DNA of 39,360 bases from Streptosporangiales bacterium (lineage in GTDB: Bacteria > Actinomycetota > Actinomycetes > Streptosporangiales > WHST01), in the NCBI GenBank assembly GCA_009379825.1, contig WHTA01000054.1, forward strand, positions 1-39,360, written 5' to 3'. Of the stretch, positions 1 through 8,081 are shown piece after piece. The position numbers and the translations under genes are program-made. Position 1 is the first letter of the stretch. Each line of letters begins with the position of its first letter. The notes under the pieces are model-generated. The model ran no database searches, was not told the DNA's origin, and worked only from the letters and a program-made list of their open reading frames with translations.

Positions 1-42
1 CTCGTAATGAATAGGTCGTCGGTTCGATTCCGACAGGTGGCT
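1..42 (+). tRNA. tRNA-Thr (anticodon CGT), 3' half only
   Basis: The window opens inside a tRNA. The seven-base anticodon loop CTCGTAA is at 1-7 (anticodon CGT, reading ACG for threonine). It is followed by the 3' anticodon stem (8-12), a five-base variable loop (13-17), T stem GTCGG (18-22), T loop TTCGATT (23-29), matching stem CCGAC (30-34), acceptor strand AGGTGGC (35-41) and discriminator T (42). No CCA is encoded, as is usual in actinobacteria. The 5' half lies outside the window, so acceptor pairing cannot be checked. Confidence 0.9.
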
Positions 43-623
43 CTCATACCGCCGCAGGTCACGGATGCGCGACTATGCATCGTCGTTGATCTTGAAGATG
101 GTGGTCCATGACCACGGCCACGGTCTGGATAACGGGCCTGATCTGTTTCCGATGTACGGGTCGGCTTCAGCAGGTGGCTCAGCGTGTCGACCGCTGACCG
201 CGCCGGAAGGTGGTCAACTTTCAGCTGCCGACACCTGCTCAAGTCTTGCCTGCCGTTGACAGACCGACGCCGGGGCGTATGGTCGAATTGTCTTATTCCA
301 CTTGGCCCTCGTTGCCAGCTGGCAGTTAGAACACGCCGGTCTTGGGTACCGAGCACGAGACCGGCGGCGGCAACACATCCGGGATTGATGTCCGTGACGT
401 TGTGGCAGAGAGACGGACTCGGGACAGAGGGCCGTCCTGCCGTGCGATCTCAAAGACTCTCAGGTGCGGACACTCCGCATCGCGCACGAGACCCCCCGGG
501 CCACGGAACGGATCTCCCAATTCCCATGCTCAGGAACCTTGAATCCCATCCATGCACCGGGAGGCACTACCAGCCTACTACCGGGTAAATCTCTCGTGCC
601 TCCGCGGGTTACAGGAGGTAGTC
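43..623. other. gap without a recognisable gene
   Basis: About 580 bases between the tRNA and the secreted-protein gene. Short open frames exist on both strands, but their translations are arginine/proline-rich with no domain, no convincing ribosome site and no recognisable homology. No integrase, insertion-sequence end or further RNA gene could be seen. The last part carries the ribosome-binding site of the next gene. Confidence 0.5.
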
Positions 624-1085
624 ATGAGAAGGCTTTTTGTAGCTCTGATCGCGGCTTGTGGGCTGCTGTTCGTCACGGCCACCGCTGCCCAGGCGGCGGT
701 CAGGTTCCACGCCGGCCCCACGTTCACCGACCAGGGCACCACCTTCAACGTGACGGGGAACATGTCGGGTCTCGGTAACGAGGACCTGACCGTACAGCTG
801 GACGCCACCGGCACCGGCTCGGTGATCTGCGAAAACCCAGCGGGCAAACGTGCACCGGGCCAAGACACCACGGTGAACGCCTCAGGCACCGCGTCCGGTA
901 TCGAGGTCAAGAACGGCCGTGCTTCCTTCGATGTCACGACCGCCGAGCCCCCGGCACCGGACCCGGCGGTGGTGTGCCCCAACCGGCAGTGGAGCGCCAC
1001 CATCACCGATGTCGAGTTCACCTCGGCGACGCTGACCCTGATCCAGGGCGGTGAGATCGTGTTCCAGCAGACCAACCAGCTCTGA
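624..1085 (+). CDS. small secreted protein of unknown function
   Basis: A 153-residue protein starting at the ATG at 624, chosen because AGGAGG sits at 613-618, at good spacing, and because a classical Sec signal peptide begins there: MRR, a hydrophobic core of about 15 residues, then a likely cleavage after the first AQA near residue 24. The mature part is rich in Thr, Ser, Gly and Val with alternating polar and hydrophobic residues, suggesting an all-beta domain. It has two cysteines (in VICEN and VVCPN) that could form a disulfide outside the cell. I do not recognise the family and assign no function. It stands alone: a tRNA lies upstream and the next gene converges on it. Confidence 0.75.
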   Translation: MRRLFVALIAACGLLFVTATAAQAAVRFHAGPTFTDQGTTFNVTGNMSGLGNEDLTVQLDATGTGSVICENPAGKRAPGQDTTVNASGTASGIEVKNGRASFDVTTAEPPAPDPAVVCPNRQWSATITDVEFTSATLTLIQGGEIVFQQTNQL

Positions 1086-1130
1086 TCCGGAACACTGAGC
1101 GTTGCTGACTCCTGGAGGCGTCTCGCTCGG

Positions 1131-1147
1131 GGTAGTCGGCGACTACC
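1131..1147. terminator. perfect inverted repeat between convergent genes
   Basis: GGTAGTCG, one base, CGACTACC forms a perfect 17-base dyad. As RNA it could fold into a 6-bp stem with a five-base loop. It lies between the stop of the secreted-protein gene (1085) and the stop of the convergent DivIVA gene (1197), where a bidirectional terminator would be expected, but no T-run follows. A protein-binding site is the alternative. Confidence 0.4.
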
Positions 1148-1196
1148 ACGGCAACCCAGTCACCAGCCCATCCTGGAACGGACCCTCACCGGGCAC

Positions 1197-1706
1197 CTAC
1201 GCCCGCACCTGGCGATCGGGGGAGCCCGTGATCATTGGTGCGCGGTCCGGGTCGATGCTGGGAATCTCGGTGAGGACGGCGTGCAGCCGGGCGAGCGTGG
1301 CGTTCAGCTCGGTGCGTTGTCGGTCCAGATCCGCTTGGATCCGTTCGGCGTAGCGGTTTGCGGCGGCGCGGATGGCTTCGGCTTCCTGGTCGGCGGCGGC
1401 GATGATCGCGCCGGCTTCCTCCTCGGCGAACTGGAGTAGCAGACGTGCACGTCTGCCGAGTCCCGCGTAGCTTGGCTCCGCGCACTCGCGAAGCAGCTGT
1501 TGCAGCCTCTCCAGCTGCTGCTCCAGCTCGGCGATGTCGTTCTGGTATTCGGCTATCCGCGGCTGGATGTACTCCAGGTAGACGTCGACCTGGTCCCGGT
1601 CGTAACCGCCCACCACCACGTCGAAGACGGTGGTGCGTAGGAAGTCCTCCACCCAGGTGTGCTTGGCGCGGAGGGCAGGATCGGTTCCGTTCGTCATCGC
1701 CGTCAC
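1197..1706 (-). CDS. DivIVA/Wag31-like coiled-coil protein
   Basis: A 169-residue protein read from a GTG at 1706; an in-frame ATG at 1697 is an equally possible start. Near residues 25-45 is the DivIVA lipid-binding signature: a hydrophobic FDVVVGGYDRDQVDVYL stretch, with GYDRDQVD typical of the family. A long heptad-patterned coiled coil follows, rich in Glu, Ala, Leu and Arg (residues about 50-150). DivIVA proteins bind curved membrane and organise polar growth, septation or chromosome positioning in actinobacteria. This one is shorter than Wag31 (usually about 260 residues) and has no cell-division neighbours, so it is probably an accessory DivIVA-domain protein and not the essential Wag31. 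The hairpin at 1131 could end its transcript. Confidence 0.8.
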   Translation of the reverse strand: MTAMTNGTDPALRAKHTWVEDFLRTTVFDVVVGGYDRDQVDVYLEYIQPRIAEYQNDIAELEQQLERLQQLLRECAEPSYAGLGRRARLLLQFAEEEAGAIIAAADQEAEAIRAAANRYAERIQADLDRQRTELNATLARLHAVLTEIPSIDPDRAPMITGSPDRQVRA

Positions 1707-2176
1707 CGTCCCTGTGGTCGTGGTTGTGGTGCGTAGAAGCGGACGAGCCCGTGGTGGGAGTCATCGACCCTCCGCGTCTCGGTGCGAGCACTCCCGCGCC
1801 GAACACCAGCGACGCACCCATCTGGTGGTGCTGCGCCGGGGGGCTCTGGTCACGGGCACCGCGACGTCGTGATCAGTTGGTCGACTCCAGGTGACTGATC
1901 GAGCTCGAGCAATCGGTCTGCGCGTCGCAGAACCCGCGACGGTGGATTGTCTTGATGTCGATACTCCATCGGCAGCCTCCCAAGATCGCTGCGCCCGATG
2001 GCCTCCCTGTTATGCAACTACCTCACGATCGCCACCACGACCATTCCGAGGACAGCAATGACGCCCGGTAACCGTAACTACGAAACGTGGCGCGGGATCC
2101 GATCAATGCTTCCGTGTCTGGGGTGGACGTTCGCTGAACGTGGTCGTCGCGTCGAACTCGTATCCCTGGGACCACC
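1707..2176. other. gap without a recognisable gene
   Basis: About 470 bases between two minus-strand genes. A 7-bp inverted repeat (GATCAGT at 1871-1877, ACTGATC at 1894-1900, 16-base spacer) is the only clear structure. It could be a weak terminator for the methyltransferase transcript or a regulatory site for the DivIVA gene. Open frames here show no domain. Confidence 0.45.
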
Positions 2177-2962
2177 TCAGGCCCGGCGGGCCAGCAGGCC
2201 GATACTCACTACGCCGTACGTCGCCGTAGCACCGGCGGCGCGCTCGGACACGAACCGGTAGTCGTTCTCTCGGATCGTCTCGATCTCGAAGCCGGTGTCG
2301 CGGATCGCGGCGAGGTAGTCGTCGCGCTGGGCGGCACCGCCGATGCAGGCTGCCCACAACGAGGCGTCACAGGTGATCCCTTCGGGCAGCCGGCGGGTGG
2401 AGACGATGTCCGCGAGCGCCAGCCGGCCACCGGGACGCAGCGCGGTGGCGGCTGCCCGGAACACCGTCGGCTTGTCGGGCGAGAGGTTGATGACGCCGTT
2501 GGAGATCACGCAGTCGACCGACACGTCCTCGACCGGCGGCCGCTCGATGTAGCCCTCGCGAAACTGCACCTGCGGGAAACCTCCCTCGCGCGCCAGTCGG
2601 GTTGCCTTGGCGAGCTGGGCGGTCGTCATGTCGACGCCGATCACCTCGCCTTCGTGACCGGTCGCGACCGCGGCGAGGAAGCTGTCCATGCCTGAGCCGC
2701 TGCCGAGGTCGAGCACGGTCTCCGCCGGCTCGATGTCGGCCAGGTCCAGGAAGTAGCCGACGCCGGCGAAGGACTCGAGGGCGGCCGCCGGGATTGCGTC
2801 GAGGTCGCGGGCGGCGTACCCGAGGCGCTCGGCGAGTCCGCGACCGGTCTCGAAATGGAACTCGCGCCCGGGCTCGAGGGCAACTTCTTCGTACATCGAC
2901 TTGACCCGCGACTCCAGGTCGGCAGTGTCGAGACGGCGGGCGGAAGTGGACTCGGTGGTCAT
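2177..2962 (-). CDS. ArsM-like SAM-dependent methyltransferase
   Basis: A 261-residue class I methyltransferase. The SAM-binding glycine motif VLDLGSGSGMD lies near residues 83-93, an acidic strand end GVDM follows about 25 residues later, and CVISNGVINL is the hallmark motif IV of the arsenite methyltransferase (ArsM/AS3MT) family. Of the three cysteines used by ArsM for arsenic, the two downstream positions are plausible here (CVISN and AACIGG). The upstream GCGNP-type cysteine is missing, replaced by FAGVGYF just before the glycine motif. Arsenic methylation is therefore doubtful and the substrate may be a small thiol, selenium or organic acceptor. It is the last gene of a minus-strand group after the DsrE gene (gap about 37 bases) and the HD-GYP regulator. 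Confidence 0.8.
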   Translation of the reverse strand: MTTESTSARRLDTADLESRVKSMYEEVALEPGREFHFETGRGLAERLGYAARDLDAIPAAALESFAGVGYFLDLADIEPAETVLDLGSGSGMDSFLAAVATGHEGEVIGVDMTTAQLAKATRLAREGGFPQVQFREGYIERPPVEDVSVDCVISNGVINLSPDKPTVFRAAATALRPGGRLALADIVSTRRLPEGITCDASLWAACIGGAAQRDDYLAAIRDTGFEIETIRENDYRFVSERAAGATATYGVVSIGLLARRA

Positions 2963-2999
2963 GATGCTTCCTTTCTGTGCCGGCGCGCGACGCTGGACA

Positions 3000-3365
3000 T
3001 CAGTAGCTGAAGGTCGTGGCCGGCTCGTCGCCGATCCAGTTCCAGAGCGGGATGGTGCCGTTGAGCTCGGCGCCGGCGATCAGCTCCTCGGCGTCGAGCT
3101 GCTTGGCGTTGAAGCAGATCGGGCAGACGTAGTAGCGCCCGCCGGCCGCCTCGAACCGCTTTACCAGATCAGTCAGCGGCGGGCACCCCTCGCAGGCCAC
3201 GCCGACCGCGACGCCCGGCACCGCGAGCCGGACCGCCTCCTTGGTCAGGAACACCAACGTCTCGCGCCCGGTCTCGGCAGCCCCCACCGCGACCAAGAAC
3301 GCGACCGTGACCTTCTCCTGGTCCTCCAGGCCTGTCGTCAGGCTCACCACGGCTTTGCTCGGCAT
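3000..3365 (-). CDS. DsrE-family protein
   Basis: A 121-residue DsrE/DsrF-like protein (PF02635-type fold), a family that carries sulfur as a persulfide or senses sulfur species. The ATG at 3365 is preferred to an upstream GTG at 3386 because a strong purine-rich ribosome site (GGAGGGAG) precedes it. Two cysteine motifs stand out, CEGCPP (near residue 58) and CPICF (near residue 81). Four conserved cysteines in a small protein fit persulfide transfer or redox sensing. The gene lies between the HD-GYP/LuxR regulator and the ArsM-like methyltransferase on the same strand, so the three probably act together. The exact partner is not known from sequence. Confidence 0.82.
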   Translation of the reverse strand: MPSKAVVSLTTGLEDQEKVTVAFLVAVGAAETGRETLVFLTKEAVRLAVPGVAVGVACEGCPPLTDLVKRFEAAGGRYYVCPICFNAKQLDAEELIAGAELNGTIPLWNWIGDEPATTFSY

Positions 3366-3377
3366 GACGTTCTCCCT

Positions 3378-3414
3378 CCCTCTCACCGGAGTTCGGTGAA
3401 GTCCGGTGAGAGGG
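3378..3414 (-). promoter_or_regulatory. perfect 13-bp inverted repeat before the DsrE gene
   Basis: CCCTCTCACCGGA (3378-3390) and TCCGGTGAGAGGG (3402-3414) are perfect inverted arms with an 11-base centre that itself carries another CGGTG/CACCG copy. The repeat lies after the stop of the HD-GYP gene (3456) and directly abuts the ribosome site of the DsrE gene. As DNA it could be the operator of the adjacent LuxR-type regulator. As RNA it forms a strong stem next to the Shine-Dalgarno sequence and could act as an intercistronic attenuator or stabiliser. No T-run follows. Confidence 0.6.
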
Positions 3415-3455
3415 ACGCTAGGAGCCGGTTGACTCCGTGTCGTCGGGTGAACTCC

Positions 3456-5165
3456 CTACAAATCGAGCGGGTCAAGCAGCCCGTGGCGGAGCGCGAACAG
3501 CGTCGCGGTCGAGCGCGAGGACGCCCCCGTCTTGGTGTAGATCCGCTCGATGTGGGTGCCGGCAGTCTTGCGCGAGATGCCCAGCTGGCGGGCGACGTCG
3601 CTGGTCGCCATGCCGTGCGCGATCAGCACCAGCACCTCGACTTCCCGCGCGGTGAGACCGGCCGGGCCGGCTACCGGCCGCCGGCTGCCGGCGCCTGCTG
3701 CGGCGAGGACGGCGTCGGCGGCGGCCTGGTCCAGTCGCCCGGCGGCCACCTCGCCTCGGATCCTTGTGGCGGCCTGCTTGACGCTCAGGGCCGGCCGCCC
3801 GGCCCGCGGTTCGACGAGCTCGTGGAACGCACACGCCGCGGCGAGAATCCGGCCGGACATCGGGATCGCGGTGCCGATCACTCCGCGGTGGTAGCCGGTG
3901 CCGTCCATCCGCTCGTGCGCGAACCCGGCGATCGCCCCCAACCTGGCCAGCGCCCGCGGGCGAGCCAGCACGCGCTCGGTGTAGTACGAGCTGGCGCGCA
4001 GCCGCTCCCGCTCGACACCGGTCAGCGAGGTCGGCTTGTCCAGGATGGTGATCGACACCCCGTGCAGCCCGATGTCGTGGACCAGTCCGGCGCGGTACAC
4101 CGCGACCGCGTCCGGCGTCGACAGCCGCAGCAGTCCTGACGCCGCTCGGGCGAGGTCGGCGACGCCCCGCGAGTGACCGGCCCGCGAGGTGCACCGCAGG
4201 TCGGTGAAGTCGGCCAGCGCCACCAGCGCGGTGTCCAGCTGCTCCTCGAGCAGCGGGCGCGCCAGCGCCGGTTGCGCCGCGATGAGCTCGTGCGCGTCGT
4301 AGCCATCGTCATCGGACGGCAGGATCTCGCCGGCGATCTCGCAGAATGCGTCGACCAGCGCCGGGTCGAACTGCTTGCCGCGCCGAGCCTTGGCCACCTC
4401 GACCGCGGCAGGCACACCACCGCGCCTGTGGTGCACCTCGACCACGTCGGCGAGGTGGAACAGTCGCACCTGCAGCGGGAGCTGCTCCCCGCCGACCCCG
4501 CGCGGGACTCCCCCGCCGTCCCAGCGAGCGAAGAACTGCCGCAGCGCCAACGAAATCTCGGGTCCGAGTCCGAGCTGGTCGGCCAGCGTGGAGGTGGTCA
4601 GGCAATGGCCCTGGATGCCACGGGCGACCCGGCTGCCACCGCTGGCCACCAGCGTGGCGACGGCCAGCAGGCGCTGCGGGAGCGGACGATCCGCGCCGGC
4701 ATGGCTCAGGAAGAACGCGAAACCGGGCAGGCCACCCAGGTCCGCGTCGTAGCTGTCCGCCCGGAAGGCGATGTCGTCACCGAAGCTCGCAGCCACCTCA
4801 GGGGCATCGGCCACGCACCCCACCCAGGCCAGCATCGCGACGTGGAACAGCGCCGGCTGCTCCCCCTCGGGCAACCCGACGTGCCGGCCCAGCCGTGCCG
4901 CGACCTGCCACGCCCGAAGCAGGTGCTCCATCGGCTGCCCCAGCCCCAGATCGGTTGCCAGCGAGAAGGCCGCCAGCAACTGGGCCAGGCTGACGCCTGC
5001 GTCTGCGTTGCCGTCGGTCTGGCCCCTGTCCACGAGTTCAGCGTAGGAGTCGCCGGGACCGACCGCCCCCGAATCGAGGCTGATCGTTGGCTCGGCATGC
5101 GCGAGCAACGCCAGGATCGCGATGACACCGTAATGGGCAGCCTGCCTGACGCAGCTTCGCCCCAC
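3456..5165 (-). CDS. tandem HD-GYP-like domains fused to a LuxR-type HTH regulator
   Basis: Up to 569 residues. The C-terminus (about 503-563) is a LuxR/GerE helix-turn-helix, with GLTAREVEVL and RKTAGTHIERIY. Residues about 310-490 form an HD-GYP-like phosphohydrolase domain with LVHDIG (HD pair) and HERMDGTGYHRG (GYP-type motif). The N-terminal half also ends in an HD-GYP-like second half (FFARWDGGGVPRG, then FHLADVVEVHH and FDPALVDAF), so there are two copies. The N-terminal copy shows no clear HD pair and may be non-catalytic. HD-GYP domains usually hydrolyse cyclic dinucleotides or sense ligands; LuxR domains bind DNA. The start is uncertain: homology begins near residue 60, and a GTG at 5033 is an alternative to the GTG at 5165. 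It heads the DsrE/methyltransferase group. Confidence 0.82.
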   Translation of the reverse strand: MGRSCVRQAAHYGVIAILALLAHAEPTISLDSGAVGPGDSYAELVDRGQTDGNADAGVSLAQLLAAFSLATDLGLGQPMEHLLRAWQVAARLGRHVGLPEGEQPALFHVAMLAWVGCVADAPEVAASFGDDIAFRADSYDADLGGLPGFAFFLSHAGADRPLPQRLLAVATLVASGGSRVARGIQGHCLTTSTLADQLGLGPEISLALRQFFARWDGGGVPRGVGGEQLPLQVRLFHLADVVEVHHRRGGVPAAVEVAKARRGKQFDPALVDAFCEIAGEILPSDDDGYDAHELIAAQPALARPLLEEQLDTALVALADFTDLRCTSRAGHSRGVADLARAASGLLRLSTPDAVAVYRAGLVHDIGLHGVSITILDKPTSLTGVERERLRASSYYTERVLARPRALARLGAIAGFAHERMDGTGYHRGVIGTAIPMSGRILAAACAFHELVEPRAGRPALSVKQAATRIRGEVAAGRLDQAAADAVLAAAGAGSRRPVAGPAGLTAREVEVLVLIAHGMATSDVARQLGISRKTAGTHIERIYTKTGASSRSTATLFALRHGLLDPLDL

Positions 5166-5192
5166 GGAGGTGCGTGACCGTGGATTTCAAGG

Positions 5193-5440
5193 ATGCCGAT
5201 CGGCTTCCTCACCGAGCACACCAAGCCGGGGACGCACCTCCGACGCCGCCAGTTCGCCATCCTGGGGGCCGGATTCGACACTCGCTCGTTCCGGCTCGTC
5301 GCCGCCCCCGGAGGTGGCGAGGCGTTCGAGTTGGATCTGCCCGGTACCGCACCAGGTACTTCACCCCCGCCGGCCGCGACCTGACCGGCCTCGACCTGGA
5401 ACGGTTCGTCCTGGCCGAGAAGAAGGAACGACGTCGTCTG
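5193..5440 (+). pseudogene. remnant of a TIGR00027-type SAM methyltransferase
   Basis: Two pieces of a leucine-carboxyl-methyltransferase-like (Ppm1/TIGR00027) enzyme remain. The frame starting at 5193 reads an N-terminal segment with FLTEHTKPG, then the SAM motif LGAGFDTRSFRL and FELDLP. About 15 codons later a different frame reads a C-terminal-like tail, RYFTPAGRDL and LERFVLAEK. The middle of the enzyme (about 150 residues) is missing and the two parts are out of frame, so this is a deletion remnant. The tail overlaps, on the other strand, the end of the DHA2 transporter gene. Confidence 0.65.
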
Positions 5441-6791
5441 TTGGCGACGGTCTCCGGATGGCGATGGCGCAGGACGCAGCCGCCGACGCGAGCGCTGCGG
5501 CCGCGAGGAACAGCCAGCCGTGCCGGAACGAGTCCATCGTCGGCGCACCGCCGTAGATCATGACCAGGATCGCAGTGCCCAACACCGTGCCGATCTGCCG
5601 GGACGTGTTGATCATCGAAGCACCCGTACCCCAATGGTCGGGCGGCAGCGCCGCTGCCATGACGCCGGACAGGCTCGGCATGACCAGACCCACACCGCTA
5701 CCGGTGCACAGCTGGCCAGGCAGTATTGCACCGAAGTAGTCGGGTGCCGGCCCGGCCCGCCACACCCACATCGCCGCGCCGACCGCGAACAGGATGCCGC
5801 CCGCGGTGGCGACCGGTGCGGGGCCGAAGCGGCGCGCCAACCGTCCGCCGACGGTGAGCGAGACCAGGACGACCATCACCGGCCCCGGCGACAGCGAGAG
5901 CCCCGCGATCAGAGCGGAGTTGTGCCACATGCCGGTCAGGAACAGTACGTTCCCGAACAGCATGCTGCCGAATCCCGTATAGAACAGCAACATGGCCAGA
6001 CAGGCCAGCCACATCGCAGGCACCCGCAGCGCCTGCAGGTCAAGGACGGGGGCCGGATGGCGGGTCGACCTGACCACCACCCAGGTCAGCGCCGGCGCAG
6101 CAACGACGAAGGCAAGCAGGACGCCCTTGCTGCTCCAGCCGGCTTCCGGGGCCTCGACCAGTGCCCAGGCCAGTGCGCCGACGCCCACCACCAGGCCGAT
6201 GGCACCGAGCACGTCAGGGACACCCGAGGCATCTTCCTTGGTCTCGCGCAGCACGCGCGGGCCGAACACCAGTGCCAGCACCCCGACAGGGATGTTCACC
6301 AGGAAGATCCAACGCCAGGACAGCTGCACCAGCAAGCCGCCGATCGGTGGGCCGAGCGCCCCGGCGGCACCGCCCACCGCCGCCCACGTACTCACGGCGA
6401 TCGCGCGCCGTGCCGCCGGTACCGACGCCAACAGCAGGGCCAGCGAGGTCGGCAGCACCAGGGCCGCACCCACTGCTTGCAGCATTCGGAACGCGACCAA
6501 CAGCGGCACCGATGTAGCCGCGGCGCACGCCGCGGAGCCTACGGTGAACACCGCCACGCCGATCAGGAAGACCAGCCGCCGCCCGTACCGGTCGGCGAAG
6601 CGGCCTGCCAGCGCGAGCAGTGCGGCGAACACCACCGTGTAGCCGTTGAGTACCCATGACAGCGAAGCCAGCCCGATGCCGGCGAACGTCGACCGGATGT
6701 CGGGGAGTGCGACGTTCACGATGAACAGGTCCAACGTGACGAGAAAGGCCGCTGCAGAAACCACCAGCAGGACAGCCCAGGGCAGCGCCAC
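5361..6791 (-). CDS. DHA2-family MFS exporter (14 TMS type)
   Basis: About 476 residues from a GTG at 6791. No start has a strong ribosome site; a CTG overlapping the thiolase stop is possible. TM1 has the DHA2 pattern VTLDLFIVNVALPDI, the first cytoplasmic loop has the MFS signature GRFADRYGRR, and a DHA-type motif C region reads GPPIGGLLVQLSWRWIFLVNIP. Thirteen to fourteen hydrophobic segments are visible. Such proteins export drugs, antibiotics or metabolites with protons. The gene follows the thiolase on the same strand with about 44 bases or less between them, so it is likely co-transcribed and HxlR-controlled. The last 28 residues are Arg/Pro/Gly-rich and are read over the opposite-strand methyltransferase remnant, suggesting the original stop was lost in a rearrangement. 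Confidence 0.85.
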   Translation of the reverse strand: MALPWAVLLVVSAAAFLVTLDLFIVNVALPDIRSTFAGIGLASLSWVLNGYTVVFAALLALAGRFADRYGRRLVFLIGVAVFTVGSAACAAATSVPLLVAFRMLQAVGAALVLPTSLALLLASVPAARRAIAVSTWAAVGGAAGALGPPIGGLLVQLSWRWIFLVNIPVGVLALVFGPRVLRETKEDASGVPDVLGAIGLVVGVGALAWALVEAPEAGWSSKGVLLAFVVAAPALTWVVVRSTRHPAPVLDLQALRVPAMWLACLAMLLFYTGFGSMLFGNVLFLTGMWHNSALIAGLSLSPGPVMVVLVSLTVGGRLARRFGPAPVATAGGILFAVGAAMWVWRAGPAPDYFGAILPGQLCTGSGVGLVMPSLSGVMAAALPPDHWGTGASMINTSRQIGTVLGTAILVMIYGGAPTMDSFRHGWLFLAAAALASAAASCAIAIRRPSPTDDVVPSSRPGRTVPGRGRSGRGRRG

Positions 6792-6835
6792 GTCTGGACC
6801 GATGTCGTGCGAGCTGTCGGCCCGACCTGCCGGTG

Positions 6836-8029
6836 TCAGAGGCGCTCGATGATCGTGGCGTTGGCCGTGCCGCCGGCCTCGCACATGGTCTGCAGGCCGT
6901 ACCGTCCGCCGGTCTGCTCCAGCACCGACAGCAGAGTCGTCATCAGCCGTCCACCGCTGGCGCCGAGTGGATGCCCGATCGCGATCGCGCCACCGTTCAC
7001 GTTGACCTTGGCCGGGTCGGCACCGGTCTCGGCCTGCCAGGCCAGCACCACACTCGCGAACGCCTCGTTCACCTCGAACGCGTCGATGTCCGCCAGGGTC
7101 AGGCCCGCGCGGTCGAGCACCTTCGCCGTGGCCGGGATGATGCCGGTCAGCATGTACAGCGGATCGTCGCCCACCACGGCGAACGAATGCAGCCGGGCGC
7201 GCGGTCGCAGCCCGAGCCGCCGCGCGGTGTCGCCACCGGTGATCAGCTCCGCGGACGCGCCGTCGTTGACGGGGGACGAGTTGCCTGCCGTGACGTGCCA
7301 ACCGAGTTCGGGGAATTGCCGCTCCCACGCCGCCGTGTGAAACGCCGGCGCGAGTCCGGCGAGTACCTCGACCGAGGTGTCCGGCCGCACCGACTCGTCC
7401 CGGGTGACCAACACTGGCGCACCGTCGGAGCCTGGCACCTCGATGAAGCTCACGTCTCGACTGAACCGCCCGTCGACCCAGGCCAGCGCGGCACGACGGT
7501 GGCTCTCGGCGGCGAAGGCGTCCAGCTGTTCGCGGGACAGGTGCCATTTCGCCGCGATGAGCCCGGCGCTGATGCCCTGCGGCACCAGGCCTTCCGGGTA
7601 CCGCCCGGCGACCGCGGCGCCCAGGAAGTCCTGGTCCACCGCCTGGCTCCCGATGGGGAGCCGGCTCATCGACTCCACACCTGAGGTGATGACGACGTCG
7701 TAAGCTCCGCTCAGCACGCCTTGGGCGGCGAAGTGCATCGCCTGCTGGCTGCTGCCGCACTGCCGGTCCACGGTTACCGCAGGTACCGACTCGGGAAGTC
7801 CGGCCGCCAGTGCCGCCCACCGCGCGTTGTTCGAGCTCTGCTCCCCGAGCTGTCCGACCACGCCGCTGATCACGTCGTCGACGACGGCCGGGGCGATGCC
7901 GGTGCGTTCGATCAGGGACCGGATCGCGTGCGCGTGCAGGTCCACCGGGTGTACCGGCGCCAGCGCGCCGTCCGGCTTCCCCTTGCCGATCGGCGTACCC
8001 ACCGCGTCCACGAGCACCGCGTCCCGCAT
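6836..8029 (-). CDS. thiolase (acetyl-CoA acetyltransferase family)
   Basis: A 397-residue thiolase with a full-length family size. The ATG at 8029 is preceded by AGGAGG at ideal spacing, which overrides longer open frame upstream. The nucleophilic cysteine is in DRQCGSSQQA (near residue 90). The conserved NEAFA, the histidine in GGAIAIGHPLGASGGR and the C-terminal cysteine in MCEAGGTANA are all present, so it should be active. It either condenses two acyl-CoAs or, more often for this group, cleaves 3-ketoacyl-CoA in a degradation route. It is the first gene of an operon with the DHA2 exporter and is divergent from an HxlR regulator, with two shared palindromic operators in the gap, so it is probably repressed until an inducer appears. 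Confidence 0.9.
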   Translation of the reverse strand: MRDAVLVDAVGTPIGKGKPDGALAPVHPVDLHAHAIRSLIERTGIAPAVVDDVISGVVGQLGEQSSNNARWAALAAGLPESVPAVTVDRQCGSSQQAMHFAAQGVLSGAYDVVITSGVESMSRLPIGSQAVDQDFLGAAVAGRYPEGLVPQGISAGLIAAKWHLSREQLDAFAAESHRRAALAWVDGRFSRDVSFIEVPGSDGAPVLVTRDESVRPDTSVEVLAGLAPAFHTAAWERQFPELGWHVTAGNSSPVNDGASAELITGGDTARRLGLRPRARLHSFAVVGDDPLYMLTGIIPATAKVLDRAGLTLADIDAFEVNEAFASVVLAWQAETGADPAKVNVNGGAIAIGHPLGASGGRLMTTLLSVLEQTGGRYGLQTMCEAGGTANATIIERL

Positions 8030-8081
8030 GGCTGCCTCCTGGTCGAGGATCACCGGTACCGAGGTCAGCTTCACACGACTG

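Noticed and set aside
184-588. Protein-coding gene in the left gap
   Set aside because: The frame is Arg/Pro-rich with no domain, no ribosome site and competing open frames on both strands, as expected by chance in G+C-rich DNA.
1-600. Integrative element attached to the tRNA-Thr
   Set aside because: No integrase and no direct repeat of the tRNA 3' end could be found in the window.
1186-1821. Alternative minus-strand frame of 211 residues over the DivIVA gene
   Set aside because: It is Arg/His/Gly-rich and antiphase to a recognisable DivIVA coiled coil, so it is a shadow frame.
2901-4139. Plus-strand 412-residue frame opposite the DsrE and HD-GYP genes
   Set aside because: It is antisense to two recognisable proteins and has typical shadow composition.
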